A DNA stretch of 64,000 bases from Apiotrichum sp. Y4204 (lineage: Eukaryota > Basidiomycota > Tremellomycetes > Trichosporonales > Trichosporonaceae): assembly GCA_025531455.1 (NCBI GenBank), contig JAMYHL010000030.1, positions 124,001-188,000 on the forward strand. The letters are read 5' to 3'. The position numbers and the translations under genes are program-made. Position 1 is the first letter of the stretch; each line of letters starts with the position of its first letter. A model generated the notes under the pieces. The model had not been told where the DNA came from. It worked only from the letters and a program-made list of their open reading frames with translations, and searched no databases. Positions 1 through 10,059 of this stretch are shown piece by piece.

Positions 1-1143
1 CCGACCTCCTGCCCGCCGGCCGTCTCAAATTCTTCGCCGGCCCAGCGCGAAATGTCGTTGCCCGCGTGCTCGACGTCGACAGAGTACCAGTCCTTCTCGA
101 CCCCCTTGCCCGCCTTCTTCTTGTCGTAGATCGGCGTCACGCCCGTGAAGCCCTGCAGGCCCTTGTCCTCGATTTCTTCCCACGCCTTGCGGTCGTAGTC
201 TACCAGTACGGGATGGGCGATCGCGATCTGAGGTCAGAAGGGCGAAATCGACGAATTAACAGCTTCTTCTCTCCACTCTGACTCTCTGCTCTCCCACTTG
301 AAACTTTCACTCGCACTCACGCGACACCAGATGACATAGTGCCGGGCGCCGTATGGCACAGAGTACGGCCAGTCGTTCGGGAGGATCGCGAAGCGTTTCT
401 TGTCAAGCCCCTTCTCCGGGTCCCAGCGGAGAAAGTCGTGCAGGTCCTCCTCGTCCGGCTTCTGTTCCGACAGGGGCGGCTTGCCGCGCTCCTTCTGCCG
501 CTCGTCGATCTCTTCAAAGGTAATGTACGCCATGCTGTCTTTGGCCTCGGTTTCGTCGTCGTCGTCATCGTCGTCGTCGTCGTCGTCTTCCTCGTCATCG
601 TCGTCCTCCTTCTTGTCCTCCTTCTTGTCCTCCTTCTCCTCCTTCTTGTCCTCCTTCCTGTCCTCCTTGTCCTCCTTCTTGTCGTCCTTGTCGTCTTTGC
701 CGTCCTTGTCCTCCTTGTCCCCGTCCTTGTCCTCCTTGTCCCCCTTCTTCCCCTTCTTCCCCTTGCCCTTCTTCTTTCCCTTCCCCCACGGCAGTCGCGC
801 ATTGATAAGATAATCCACTGCCCATCAGCCCCGCATCACCAGCACACTCACCAGAGCTCCCCCACTCTTCCTTCTGCCCCTCGATCCACTCCTCATACTT
901 GTCCTCGAGCGCCTTGTTCCGCGACATGCCCCCATTGTCGCGTTTCTCTAAGAAAAGCCATCAATACCCTTTTACTCTCTTTCACCACTTGTGCTCACTG
1001 ATCTTGTCCTTGATCTCGCCCCACGTAAACATGTCCGGCATGGCCTCAATCTCCTCAATGTCGGGAACACCCTTGATAAAGTCGGGCAGGGCGTACGTGT
1101 CCGGCCCGGGGTAGCGCTCGTCTCCGTTCCACACGACGTGCAT
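1..1143 (-). CDS. DUF3605 (GIG1/NGI1-like) protein, 3' end cut by window edge
   Basis: Four exons read on the minus strand: 1143-999, 947-852, 817-321 and 227 to beyond base 1, each joined at a GT-AG pair with the frame kept. The product begins MHVVWNGDERYPGPDTYALP and shows the DUF3605 landmarks: a YEEWIEGQKEEWGSS segment followed by VDYLINARLPWGK, then a core with NDWPYSVPYGARHYVIWCR continuing into IAIAHPVLVDYD. Family members are cytosolic or nuclear proteins of about 200 residues. One, from Candida, is induced by N-acetylglucosamine; the biochemical role of the family is not established. This copy is longer because exon 3 carries a Lys/Glu/Asp low-complexity tract of about 80 residues between LPWGK and the core. 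The family call is firm, the function unknown. The last codons lie outside the window. Confidence 0.8.
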
Positions 1144-1358
1144 GGTGGATTTGTGGGCGGAAAATGATGGGGTGGTGGTATAGATGTCTCGGAGCTGGTG
1201 AGAGAAGCAGCAGCTAGAAAGAGCAGTTCAGAACTTCATATTCAGTACAGGCAGAGAAGGAATGAGAATAGGCGAGGGCACTGCTCGAGACCCACTCTCC
1301 ACCCCCATCACCTCATGGCCTCATGGACCTCTCGAGTCCAGACACGCCGGATGCGATG

Positions 1359-1953
1359 ACGCGTGCTTGGCAGGGGGGAGTGGAGCGGGAGGCAAACCTT
1401 GTCTTGGCCCGGGAGCTCTGCGTTATTAAATATCGCAGCACATAACAAGCTGTAACCTGTATATCCTGTATCATATGGCCGTATCATGTGGCCAGCATGT
1501 GGTTATCGCGTAATGCACCCCTTCCGTCCGACAGTCAAATCGAGTAAATCGCGCAAGGACCACACTGTGGCCCTCCTCGCCGGTGGTCTGGTGGTCTGTG
1601 ACACTAATGTCAGCACAGTAAGACACCGCATGGCGACGAGTGGCCCCTCTAGCCGACATTTGTGCTTTGTAGATGGTAACGGGCAGTGAACCGCGATTGA
1701 CCAAGTTTGAAGCTGGTTCAGACGCGTCGTGGGCGCAGAAGACGCCCTCTGGACTGGGTGAGCGGAAATCAGGCTGGTCCAGGTTCAACGCGTTGACGCG
1801 CAGCGACCGGAATGAGCTGAAGATTTTCCCTCTTCCGTTCGCCAGCTCGCCAGTGCGCGAGTCGCGAGTCGGCGGGCACTACACCGCGCGACGCGTCTCC
1901 GCACACGCGCTTCCAAACGGACAAATACATGACACCCAAAAGTCAAGACGCGT
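1359..1953. promoter_or_regulatory. Cluster of five ACGCGT (MCB-like) boxes
   Basis: Exact ACGCGT hexamers occur at 1359-1364, 1722-1727, 1788-1793, 1891-1896 and 1948-1953. ACGCGT is the MluI cell-cycle box bound by MBF-type Swi6/Mbp1 factors in fungi. The downstream gene encodes an FHA protein similar in layout to Tos4/Plm2, which are G1/S-regulated in budding yeast. Regulation by MBF here is inferred. The hexamer also occurs singly elsewhere in the window. Confidence 0.5.
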
Positions 1954-1994
1954 CCTCAAACCTCGGTGTGGATCACCGAGATCGCCGCTGAATG

Positions 1995-2010
1995 AATATC
2001 ACGTGATATT
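1995..2010. promoter_or_regulatory. 16-bp perfect palindrome centred on an E-box CACGTG
   Basis: The 16 bases AATATCACGTGATATT read the same on both strands. The centre is CACGTG, the site class bound by bHLH factors (Cbf1/Pho4/Usf type). A second TCACGTGA lies at 2090-2097, 80 bp closer to the FHA gene start. Confidence 0.5.
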
Positions 2011-2335
2011 TGACCAACCAGAGTGCCGCATCACTGCCTTCTTTGAGATCTAGAGGTCGATGCCTGGGATCAAGGGTGGGACTCTAAAGTCACGTGATTG
2101 CTCCATCCCCCATTCCGCATCCTCCTCTGTGCTTCCCGCCACCCAGGCCGCTTTGCTGGATCTGTGACGCGACTGATTCTGATCTCTCAAGTCCACAGCG
2201 CTTTCATCGTCCAACGTCGCAAGAGAGAGGAGCAGGACACACTGCATTGAGCAACAAAACAAAACGACAGCAGAAGACTACACATCTCTCTACACTCCAC
2301 TCTTCACCCACTCTACCACCCCATCTCCATCAATC

Positions 2336-3778
2336 ATGGCCTCGCTATCCTTCTTCGCGCGCCCACCGCCCCTCGGCGTGGCGGCCCCACCAGGGCCACC
2401 GAAACGCCCGTCGTCCAGCACCCCCGCCCCTCCGCCCAAGCGCGCAAAGTTCACCCCCGAGCCGCAGCATCCCGCAATGCACCGCGTCCGTGCACCCCCG
2501 ACACCGAGCACGAGCACCGTCGCCGCCTCGTCGTCTCCGCGGCGACACCTCTCCTCGCCCCACCGGTCAAAGCACCACTTCTCGGCCCCCGTGCCCGTTC
2601 ACCTCGACGCGGGCACGACTCTCGTGTTCGGCCGCCACCGCCGCGCTCCCGCCGGTCTCTCAACCCTGCCAGCGACCCTCCGCCCCCTCCTTACCAACCC
2701 CCAGAATCTCGCACGGACCATCGGTCTGGACAGGAGTGCGCGCCACGCGTCCCGCGTCCATGCGGCCGCCGAGCTCGTACACACCGCTAGCGGAGCGATG
2801 GTCCGCCTCCTCGTACTGGGCCAGAACGGCGTTCGCGTTGTGCACGGGGGCGCTGCGCGCCGTCTACGTTCCGGTGCGGCTGTGGAGTTCTCAGCGGATG
2901 AACCGCTCAACGTCGACTTTTACGGTGCCGCAGTCCTGATCCGCACGGACGAGGAGCACGACCACGAGCGCGAGAGGCTGTTCACCCCGGAACCTGCCCA
3001 CGCGATCCACTCGCCTGTTAGCATGCCGCCGTCGTCGCTCCCGCCGTCGTCGCCGCCGGTTATGCACATGGATGACGAGAGCGAGGTCGAGGCCGAGGCG
3101 GAGCTCGACGAGGAGGTCAAGGAGTCCCCAGCGCCGACACCGCGATCCGTCGTGGATCTCTTCTCGCGCGATAGCTCGCCCCTCTCCGAGCCCGAGGACG
3201 AGCCAAAGGAGGCCAAGATGCCGAAACAAGCGGCGACTTCTGCTCCTGCTCCGGCCCCGGCCCCGGCACCGACACCAAACCTCGACACTCTCCCCGCCCC
3301 ATCCCCCTCCTCCGCTGTCCCCGCCGCAAGCCGACAGGGCACGCCAAAGCCGAAGAGCCGCGCGCCCACACCGCCCGTCGAGCTCCCGCCCTTCCCGGCA
3401 GCGCTCGACCTGCCCGCGCTGCTCGCCTCCACCGTCGTCTTCTCCGGCTCGTCCAAGCTCTCCCTTCCTGACCTTGTCAAGGCGCTTCTCGAATCTCAGC
3501 CCGCGCTGCGGGACCACGGCGACGACAAGCTCTGGGGGCAGTGGGCGGCCGCTGAGCTCGAGACAAACCCCATGTTCGGCAAGGTGGCCCGCAACGGCAA
3601 GGACGCGAGCGGACGGCCGCTCCTCGCGCACTACTTTTACAACCCCGCTGCAGACCCGGATCCCGCGCGCGCAAAGGAGCTCGGCGGCCTCGTTCGCCCC
3701 CTCCGTGCTGCGCAGCGTACCGGCGGCAAGGTCATTGATTGGCGGCCCGTCAGCAGCCGGCGGCGGTACCACTATTAA
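2336..3778 (+). CDS. FHA-domain nuclear protein, Tos4/Plm2-like
   Basis: A single uninterrupted frame of 480 codons, rare in this intron-rich window. After a Pro/Ala/Ser-rich N-terminus with a basic PPKRAKF (possible nuclear signal), residues about 80-195 form a forkhead-associated domain: the FGRH turn, then LDRSARHASRVHA with the conserved S-x-x-H, and the GQNGV loop. FHA domains bind phosphothreonine. The middle (about 215-350) is acidic and Pro/Ala-rich, with an AP repeat. The last 115 residues are a second conserved-looking module, with PMFGKV.RNGKDASGRPLLAHYFYNP and a basic RRRYHY tail; I cannot name it. FHA placement near the N-terminus plus the ACGCGT-rich promoter fit a Tos4/Plm2-type cell-cycle chromatin protein, but this remains an inference. 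Confidence 0.65.
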   Translation: MASLSFFARPPPLGVAAPPGPPKRPSSSTPAPPPKRAKFTPEPQHPAMHRVRAPPTPSTSTVAASSSPRRHLSSPHRSKHHFSAPVPVHLDAGTTLVFGRHRRAPAGLSTLPATLRPLLTNPQNLARTIGLDRSARHASRVHAAAELVHTASGAMVRLLVLGQNGVRVVHGGAARRLRSGAAVEFSADEPLNVDFYGAAVLIRTDEEHDHERERLFTPEPAHAIHSPVSMPPSSLPPSSPPVMHMDDESEVEAEAELDEEVKESPAPTPRSVVDLFSRDSSPLSEPEDEPKEAKMPKQAATSAPAPAPAPAPTPNLDTLPAPSPSSAVPAASRQGTPKPKSRAPTPPVELPPFPAALDLPALLASTVVFSGSSKLSLPDLVKALLESQPALRDHGDDKLWGQWAAAELETNPMFGKVARNGKDASGRPLLAHYFYNPAADPDPARAKELGGLVRPLRAAQRTGGKVIDWRPVSSRRRYHY

Positions 3779-3983
3779 TGAGTGTACGATTTGTTGTGAG
3801 AGTATATAGTCCTTGGTACCCGTGCCCGTGCCATGCTGCGAGACACCCTTCTATTCTGTAGTTCTGATGCAGTCTTGTCTGTACGAGCGTCATGTCAGTG
3901 CAGTCAGGTTGTCGACGGAGCAACTCAGTCCCAGAGCAAAGTATCCAGATATACACAATTATACATCCACGCACTCTATTCTT

Positions 3984-4919
3984 TCACTGGTCGCGCGGCC
4001 CGACACGGCTCACGACATATTCGCGCACGCGCCGCTGCTCCTCGCCGCCAACGCCATCAATCTCCTCGGCGACCTGGTTTTCCGAGTTTTCCTGCCATCA
4101 GCCCTGGATCTATGTGTTCTACTCACCCGCTCGCGGTCCGCGCCCGCCTCGATGAGGGTCACGGCCGACTCGCCGTGCCCGCTCTCCATCGCGAGGTGCA
4201 GCGGCGACATGCCCCCGCGGTCGAGCGTGTTCAGGCGCGTCTTCGCGCGTCCCTCCGGCGGCCGCAGCAGGAGATTGAGGAACGCGACATTGCCCGTCGC
4301 CGCGGCGCGGTGCAGCGGGTGCTGGTTTGCGCGGTCCTTGACGTTGATCTGGAGTCAGAAAAAAAAAAAAAACGCGTTGGGAGAAGAGTAGACGTACGTC
4401 CGCGCCGCGGGTAATGAGGATCCGGCCCATCTGGAAGTGTCAGCACGGTCACCAGTGCCCGTTACCCACAGAGGTATTCCCCTTTGAGGCGGCATAGTGC
4501 AGTGCCGTCTGGCCCTTATCGTTGACGGCATCGACCTTGGCGCCGGCATCAAGGAGGGCAGTGACGACCTCGGGGTGGCCGGCCGCCGCGCCGACAATGA
4601 GCGGTGTCCACCCCATGGCGTCGCGCGCCTCGAGGTCGGGGTGGTGCGAGAGGAGGAGCTGGATCACGCCGAGGTTGCCGCTCGCCGCGGCCCAGTGCAG
4701 CGGTGTCCGGCCGTCCTGGGGTTAGAGAATGGACTAGAGGAAGATAGCTGCCGCCTCTGTCGCAGCTGCGCTCTACCCACCTCGTCCTTTGTGTCGATCA
4801 GCTTTGGGTTCTCGGCGAGCAGCGAGCGGATGAGACCTGGCTGACCTGGTGTCAGCCTATGGGCAGGTTGGTCAAGACTCACCTTCCTGTGCAGCCCGAT
4901 GAATGCTGAAGCTTGACAT
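3984..4919 (-). CDS. NAS6: Gankyrin / Nas6 ankyrin-repeat proteasome assembly chaperone
   Basis: Six exons on the minus strand: 4919-4883, 4845-4781, 4715-4470, 4430-4398, 4348-4127 and 4091-3984, giving 236 residues (family about 226-230). The start MSSFSIHRAAQEGQPGLIRS leads directly into ankyrin repeats of the DGRTPLHWAAASGNLGVIQLL type, about seven in all, and the C-terminus has the family signature IDGVGGEEQRRVREYVV. Nas6/gankyrin binds the C-terminal domain of the Rpt3 ATPase and helps assemble the base of the 26S proteasome. Introns are 33-64 nt. The intron between exons 4 and 5 contains a run of 14 T on the coding strand (4359-4372). Identification is strong because repeat register, length and tail all match. 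Confidence 0.9.
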
Positions 4920-6914
4920 TGTGAGATGGGGGTGGAGACAAGAGAAGAGAGTGGAAGATGCAGAAGACAGAAAGTGGGAGTTCCATCGAACATCTTTCAA
5001 GCCACTCTTCGACCTCCACACGACGCGTCGTCATCGCTGTCATGCTGCCATCTGTCGGTCTCGCGTGCTTCGGACATGGTCCGCGCATGGCAGCCAGCCT
5101 GCAGCTAGTCGTTGCCCATCCCAAGCCCAATCGTCTCAAGGCTGGAAGCTCAGCGAATGGTGCATGGCGCATAGTGCATGCAACCCACAGACGCCCAACC
5201 CGGCCAACTCCGGCATCTGATCATCCGAACTGGTCCCTCGGCGTTCCAATCAGCGTCCTCCTCGAGGCCTCCTCGAAGCCTCCTCCCTAGCCCTGCAATG
5301 CTCTGTGTCTCGTATCGCGTACCCTCTCATCCTGGGCTGCGGCCCGCGGCGGCGCAATGCGCGGAAACGTACGGTAGTAAAGCTTGTTGTCTGTAGGGTA
5401 CGCAGTTTCCGGTTCCGCGACGAGTGGATGAGTGTTGGAATGGCTGTAGGAGGGCACAGGAGGCTGGTGCCGAGAAGGGATGTTTGGCCATGGGCCATGG
5501 GCACAAAGCCTTCACTCTCTCTCTCTCCCCTGTCGGGAGTGTTTGGGATTACACCCTGGACTGCCTTGCCGCACTGTCTAATAGCAACAAGCCTCTTTGA
5601 GCAAGGACAGTGTGCCTGAGGGACTGAGAACGACGATGGGCAGTACTGTAGCACCGCCGCCAAGAGAACCAAGAGCCAAGCATGTAGGTAGCCAGCCGCA
5701 GAACAGCGCACAACAATGTAGAGGGGATACGCGGTGTGAAGTCACAGTATGAAGTCACCGTGTAATGCATATAATGCAGAGCTGCAAATGTACAGATGAA
5801 CACGCCCCGAGAGGCAGTGCTCGGGGCTCGTGATTCCGAGCGGAACGGTTATGTGGTGACATGTACTGTATCGCCAACAGAATCAAGCCATTTCATTCAA
5901 TGGCGATCGCGTACTCGTGTACTCGCGTGCAACCTGCCGCTCAGCCAGCCCAGTGTCAGCAATTGCCAGCCGCGTGCCGCTCTGCGCACTTGCCGGGCGC
6001 GCCGGGTGCCCCCTAGCCTGCTGTGTACGGCTGTTGACAGCTGACAGCCCCATTCATTCCACATGCTGCGGGTCTTGGCGACCAGAGGGGCCAGACGGGG
6101 GTGTTGGTGGAGAGGAAGTAGAGTTTATATATATGCATGTGCGTGCCAATCCCTTTCCTTGGAACCATCCACACAGCCATTCTCTCAGTGTATTCGGGCA
6201 TTGGACAGCAAACAACAACAGGTAAAAACACTTCAGAGCATCTTGTTTGGCTCTCTTTCGAATATCTTCTTTTGCCGATCGCGTCCAGCACAGGAGCTCC
6301 ATCTGATCACCTGCCGGTACCTGCCTGCACCGCATCACGCGTTCTTCGATTCCTGGCTTCTTCTCCACCAGCTCTCCCAGGTGTGTGCTTTTGCGTATCC
6401 ATGTCATCATCTCCTCCCTATCTCTTCCTGCGTGCTCCCCGACGTTGGCTGTGCCCTAGGCGTTGTGCATGGGCTTGATATATCCGCGGACACCGTCCTC
6501 CGGGCCCTCCGACCTTGGCTTTGGTGTTCTGCTCTCTCCCCCGCAATCCTCTTTTTTCCCCGCACGCCGTCGGATAAAGCCCATCTCTGCCCTGTTTGCT
6601 CCCTGAGTGCATTACGCTGGGATCCTCACTCTCGGATCCCTTTTTCAGGTTCACTTTGACTCTCTCTGTCGTCCCTTTCCCTAGCTCTGCTAGCTCTTGT
6701 GCCTCCTAGCGGCCAGCATACGAGTCCAATCATCATCCAGTCAACAGCTCTCTCTGGCCATCTCTTCTTCTTGGCTCGGACCTGTGGTGTGCCCATCACA
6801 AACAACTATAATAACATCTCATCCTCCTCTTTCTTTCTCTTTTTCTTCTCTCTCCCCTCCCCTCCCCTTATCTTATACCTTCATTCCTAATTCTAATCTC
6901 AGTCTGTCGTTATA
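4920..6914. other. Gene-free 2.0-kb region: NAS6 promoter and long upstream region of the GH72 gene
   Basis: No open frame here shows conserved sequence. The NAS6 side (4920-5250) is ordinary promoter sequence with an ACGCGT near 5024. A TATATATA stretch at 6126-6134 lies about 780 bp before the GH72 start, and 6650-6914 is strongly C/T-rich. A long leader, possibly with a leader intron, is plausible for the GH72 gene. Confidence 0.5.
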
Positions 6915-9046
6915 ATGCGCTTCTTCCGCGCCCTTGCCATCGCGGCGGCCGCACCACTCGCCACCGCCCTCCCGAAGATCACACGTACGGGAAAGTACTT
7001 GTATAACGAGGCAGGAGAGCGCTTCTACATTAAGGTGAGTGCGAGCTGTGACTGGGAGCGAGATGACCATCCCGGCTCGGATCGCTTGGTCGCCCGAGGA
7101 AGACGCTGACATGTAGGGCGTTGCGTACCAGCCCCAGGGCGAGCTCGCCGATTCGTCCACCGCCAACGAAGAAAAGTGAGTTTTCTGCGCCCCCGGAACA
7201 CCATCGTCCGACCTCGACGGCGCGGCGGTGACGGCTGCGGATATGCTATTTTTCTGCGTTGCATACCGTTGCTGCGCTGGTGGCTGTTTACTTTGTGTGA
7301 TGGCCGGACCAGCGTGTGGAACGGAATGGCCGTGCGGCACAGCCCGCGCTAGCCCAGCCGTTGACCATCGGTCCACTCCGCCTCCTCTCCAAACTGCCCG
7401 TTTAGGCAGAACATTGCTGACGACTCGCAGCGGCGGCTTCCCCGAGCCATCGTCGTTCGTCGACCCGTTGTCCAGTGGCGCCAACTGCACGCGCGACGTT
7501 CCCTTCCTCAAGCAGCTCGGCGTCAATGCAGTGCGCGTGTACAGCGTGAACGCGCACGCCAACCACGATGCATGCATGGCGACTCTCAACCAGGCTGGCA
7601 TCTACGTCCTCCTCGACATCGCCCTGCCCCTCAACGGCTCGATCGACCGCTCGTCCCCCGCATGGACCACCAACCTCCTCGACCAGTACCTGACCACGAT
7701 TAACGTCTTCTCCGCTTACCAGAACGTTCTGGGCTACAACATTGGCAATGAGGTCGTCACCCAGCCCTCGAACACTGACTCCCTCCGTAGGTCTCATTTT
7801 CTTGACCCACACTAACCTGCAGCCTTCGTTAAGGCTGCCGCCCGCGACGTCAAGGCCTACATCCGCAGCATCAACTCGACAGCTCTTGTTGGCTACGCCG
7901 CCACTGACGGCGCCGATGACTTCCGTACCGCGGTCGCCGAGTACCTCACCTGCGGCAACGAAACGGAGACGATAGACCTCTTTGGTGAGCCAAACAACCC
8001 CACCCGCTATTCTAACAGCAGGCCTCAACAACTACGCATGGTGCGGCGACTCGTCCTACACCGGTTCCAAGTGGAACAATGTGGTTGAGGACTTTTCGCA
8101 CATGAACGTTCCCGTGTACATGTCCGAGTTTGGCTGCGTAGAGGCCCTTCCCCGTCTGTTTACCGAGGTCAAGGCCCTGTACTCTACGCCGATGACGGAT
8201 GTCTTTTCGGGCGGCATGGCCTTCTCCTACTTTGCCGCCAACAACGGTCCCTACGCCCTTGTTGACGTCGGTTCGGACGGAAAGTAAGTTTGCTTGAATT
8301 TTTCGATTGTCCTGAATGCGATGCTGACGGGACCCAGGATCACCACCAACGACGACTTCAACCGTCTGGCGACGCAGTTCAACGCCACTCAGCCCCCGAA
8401 CTCGCCCGCGGCGAGCAACGCGACTGCCCCGGCGGTTCAGTGCCCCCCGGAGAATGCCAACTTCCGTGCCAGCGACAAGCTTCCCCCGACGCCGAATCCT
8501 GAGGTGTGCAACTGTGTCAACGACAAGTCGCTCGGCTGCCACATTAAGCCGTCCACCTCGTCCGAGCCCCTGAAGATTGGTGCTCTCCTCGACTACACTT
8601 GCTCGCAGCTCGGCCAGCTCAACTCGACCACGACCTGTGAGGGCTCGATCGGTGGCAACGGCACCACTGGTGTCTACTCGCCGCTCTCGATGTGCTCGCC
8701 CGAGATCAAGCTCAACTGGGCTATGAGCGCGTACTGGATTGCGACCGGCCTCAAGGACGACTCGTGCGACTTTTCCGGCAACGCGTCGCTCACTGCCAAC
8801 AAGCCGCAGGACGCCAATGCCGCCAACCAGGCCGCCGACCAGTGTCTCTCCGGCAAGCCCCCTGTCATCACCCCGACGGCCACCAACGCGCCTGCTCCTC
8901 CCGCAGAGACGGACCCCTCAAAGGTTCCCGAGACCAAGCCCAGTGATCCCAGCAAGCCTGCTCCTGGCTCCTCTGCACAGGCCAACTCTCCTCGCCTCGC
9001 CGCCGCCTTTGCCCTTGCCCTCGGCGCCGGTCTCCTTGTTCTCTAG
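6915..9046 (+). CDS. GPI-anchored 1,3-beta-glucanosyltransferase, GH72 with X8 module
   Basis: Six exons: 6915-7034, 7117-7175, 7431-7786, 7823-7984, 8022-8283 and 8338-9046, giving 555 residues. A signal peptide (about 1-18, MRFFRALAIAAAAPLATA) is followed by the GH72 catalytic domain. The acid/base Glu is E167 in GYNIGNEVV and the nucleophile is E268 in VYMSEFGC, matching the spacing of yeast Gas1. Residues about 370-470 form the cysteine-rich X8/CBM43 module (CNCVNDKSLGC onward). A Pro/Ser/Thr stalk and a hydrophobic tail (LAAAFALALGAGLLVL) signal GPI anchoring. The enzyme cuts and re-joins beta-1,3-glucan chains at the outer face of the plasma membrane and cell wall. The next gene downstream on the same strand also acts on beta-1,3-glucan. 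Intron 2 is 255 nt, longer than most. Confidence 0.95.
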
Positions 9047-10059
9047 GACAATGGCATCAATGGACTATGAGATGTACTATACAGCTCTTTAATGAATGAC
9101 TGCATGGTGTGACGAGCCATTGGACACCCGCATTGGGACACCCGCATTGGGGATACCGATCTCGGTGTCTTAAGCATCAGCGACCCTGCCCGATGGCAGG
9201 GTTTTATGTGACTGGGATGCGTAGACTGCCAGACAGGCACGCGACAGGGGCAGCCACCCGGCACCCTGGCGGCTGTGTTCGCCCGCTGCCCGTGGCTGGC
9301 CCGAGTGACCCCGACCCCGAGTAAACAACAACAACAATAACAATAACCATATCCACCACAGCAGAAGGGACCCTTGCATCCTCAAATGATCATGACCCCA
9401 GATCCGACCCTTGCCCAGCGTCATCTCGCATGTCATCACGGGCGAATCATTGCTGTAATGAACAAGCTCACCATTCGGGGGGTGAATCCCAAGCGCCGAT
9501 CGCCGCACCGAGCGCAGAGTTCCGAGACCGCCATCCAAGTCGTGGATAAACAACACTAGACCCAGCAGGGTCCTCTAATTCATTCATTCATGGAGAAACA
9601 AGGAACAAGGGCTGCGCAAAGTGAATGAGCGTTAGGATTTGTTAGTTTGTTCGTGGTTTACAGAGTTTGTTTATCCTCCAAACCACGCGGCCCCACAGCC
9701 AAGACCCACCAGCCACAACTCGCCATCTACGCGTCTAGTCATGTCCAGTCCAATGCGGGGCATGCGCGGTGCGAGTGTCGGGTAGATCGTAGTCAGGGGA
9801 GATATAGATATGGCTGGTACATGGCACTAGCACAGTTGTGGTTATCATTCTTGGATTCTTGGCCGGATATGCAGGGTGACAAACATCATAACACCAAAAC
9901 AAACAATGAGAAGAGGACGGAAAAAAAGCATAAATTGCCGTTCTTGGGATCATCTAGCCAGCTTCGACCTCTGAACAGCAGTCTTGTATCCCTGTATCGA
10001 ACACATCGCGGTATTCTTGATCCTAGATCGTTGATCCTTGATCGCACCCTTCATTCGCA
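9047..10059. other. Intergenic: GH72 3' region and GH5 promoter
   Basis: One kilobase between two genes on the same strand. A 14-bp direct repeat (GGACACCCGCATTG, at about 9121 and 9136) occurs just after the GH72 stop. No conserved frame, tRNA or transposon trace was seen. Confidence 0.5.

Larger units (their letters stand above)
1144..2335. promoter_or_regulatory. Divergent intergenic region between the DUF3605 and FHA genes
   Basis: A gene-free stretch of 1.2 kb between two genes transcribed away from each other. No convincing exon is visible in it. It is unusually rich in short palindromic sites (ACGCGT five times, two CACGTG boxes), listed separately. The last 150 bases are C/A/T-rich, as expected of a fungal 5' untranslated leader. 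Confidence 0.6.

Noticed and set aside
339..1001. A Val/Leu-rich plus-strand frame that looks like a string of membrane helices
   Set aside because: It is the reverse reading of the Lys/Glu/Asp repeat of the DUF3605 gene; the hydrophobic look is an artefact of that repeat.
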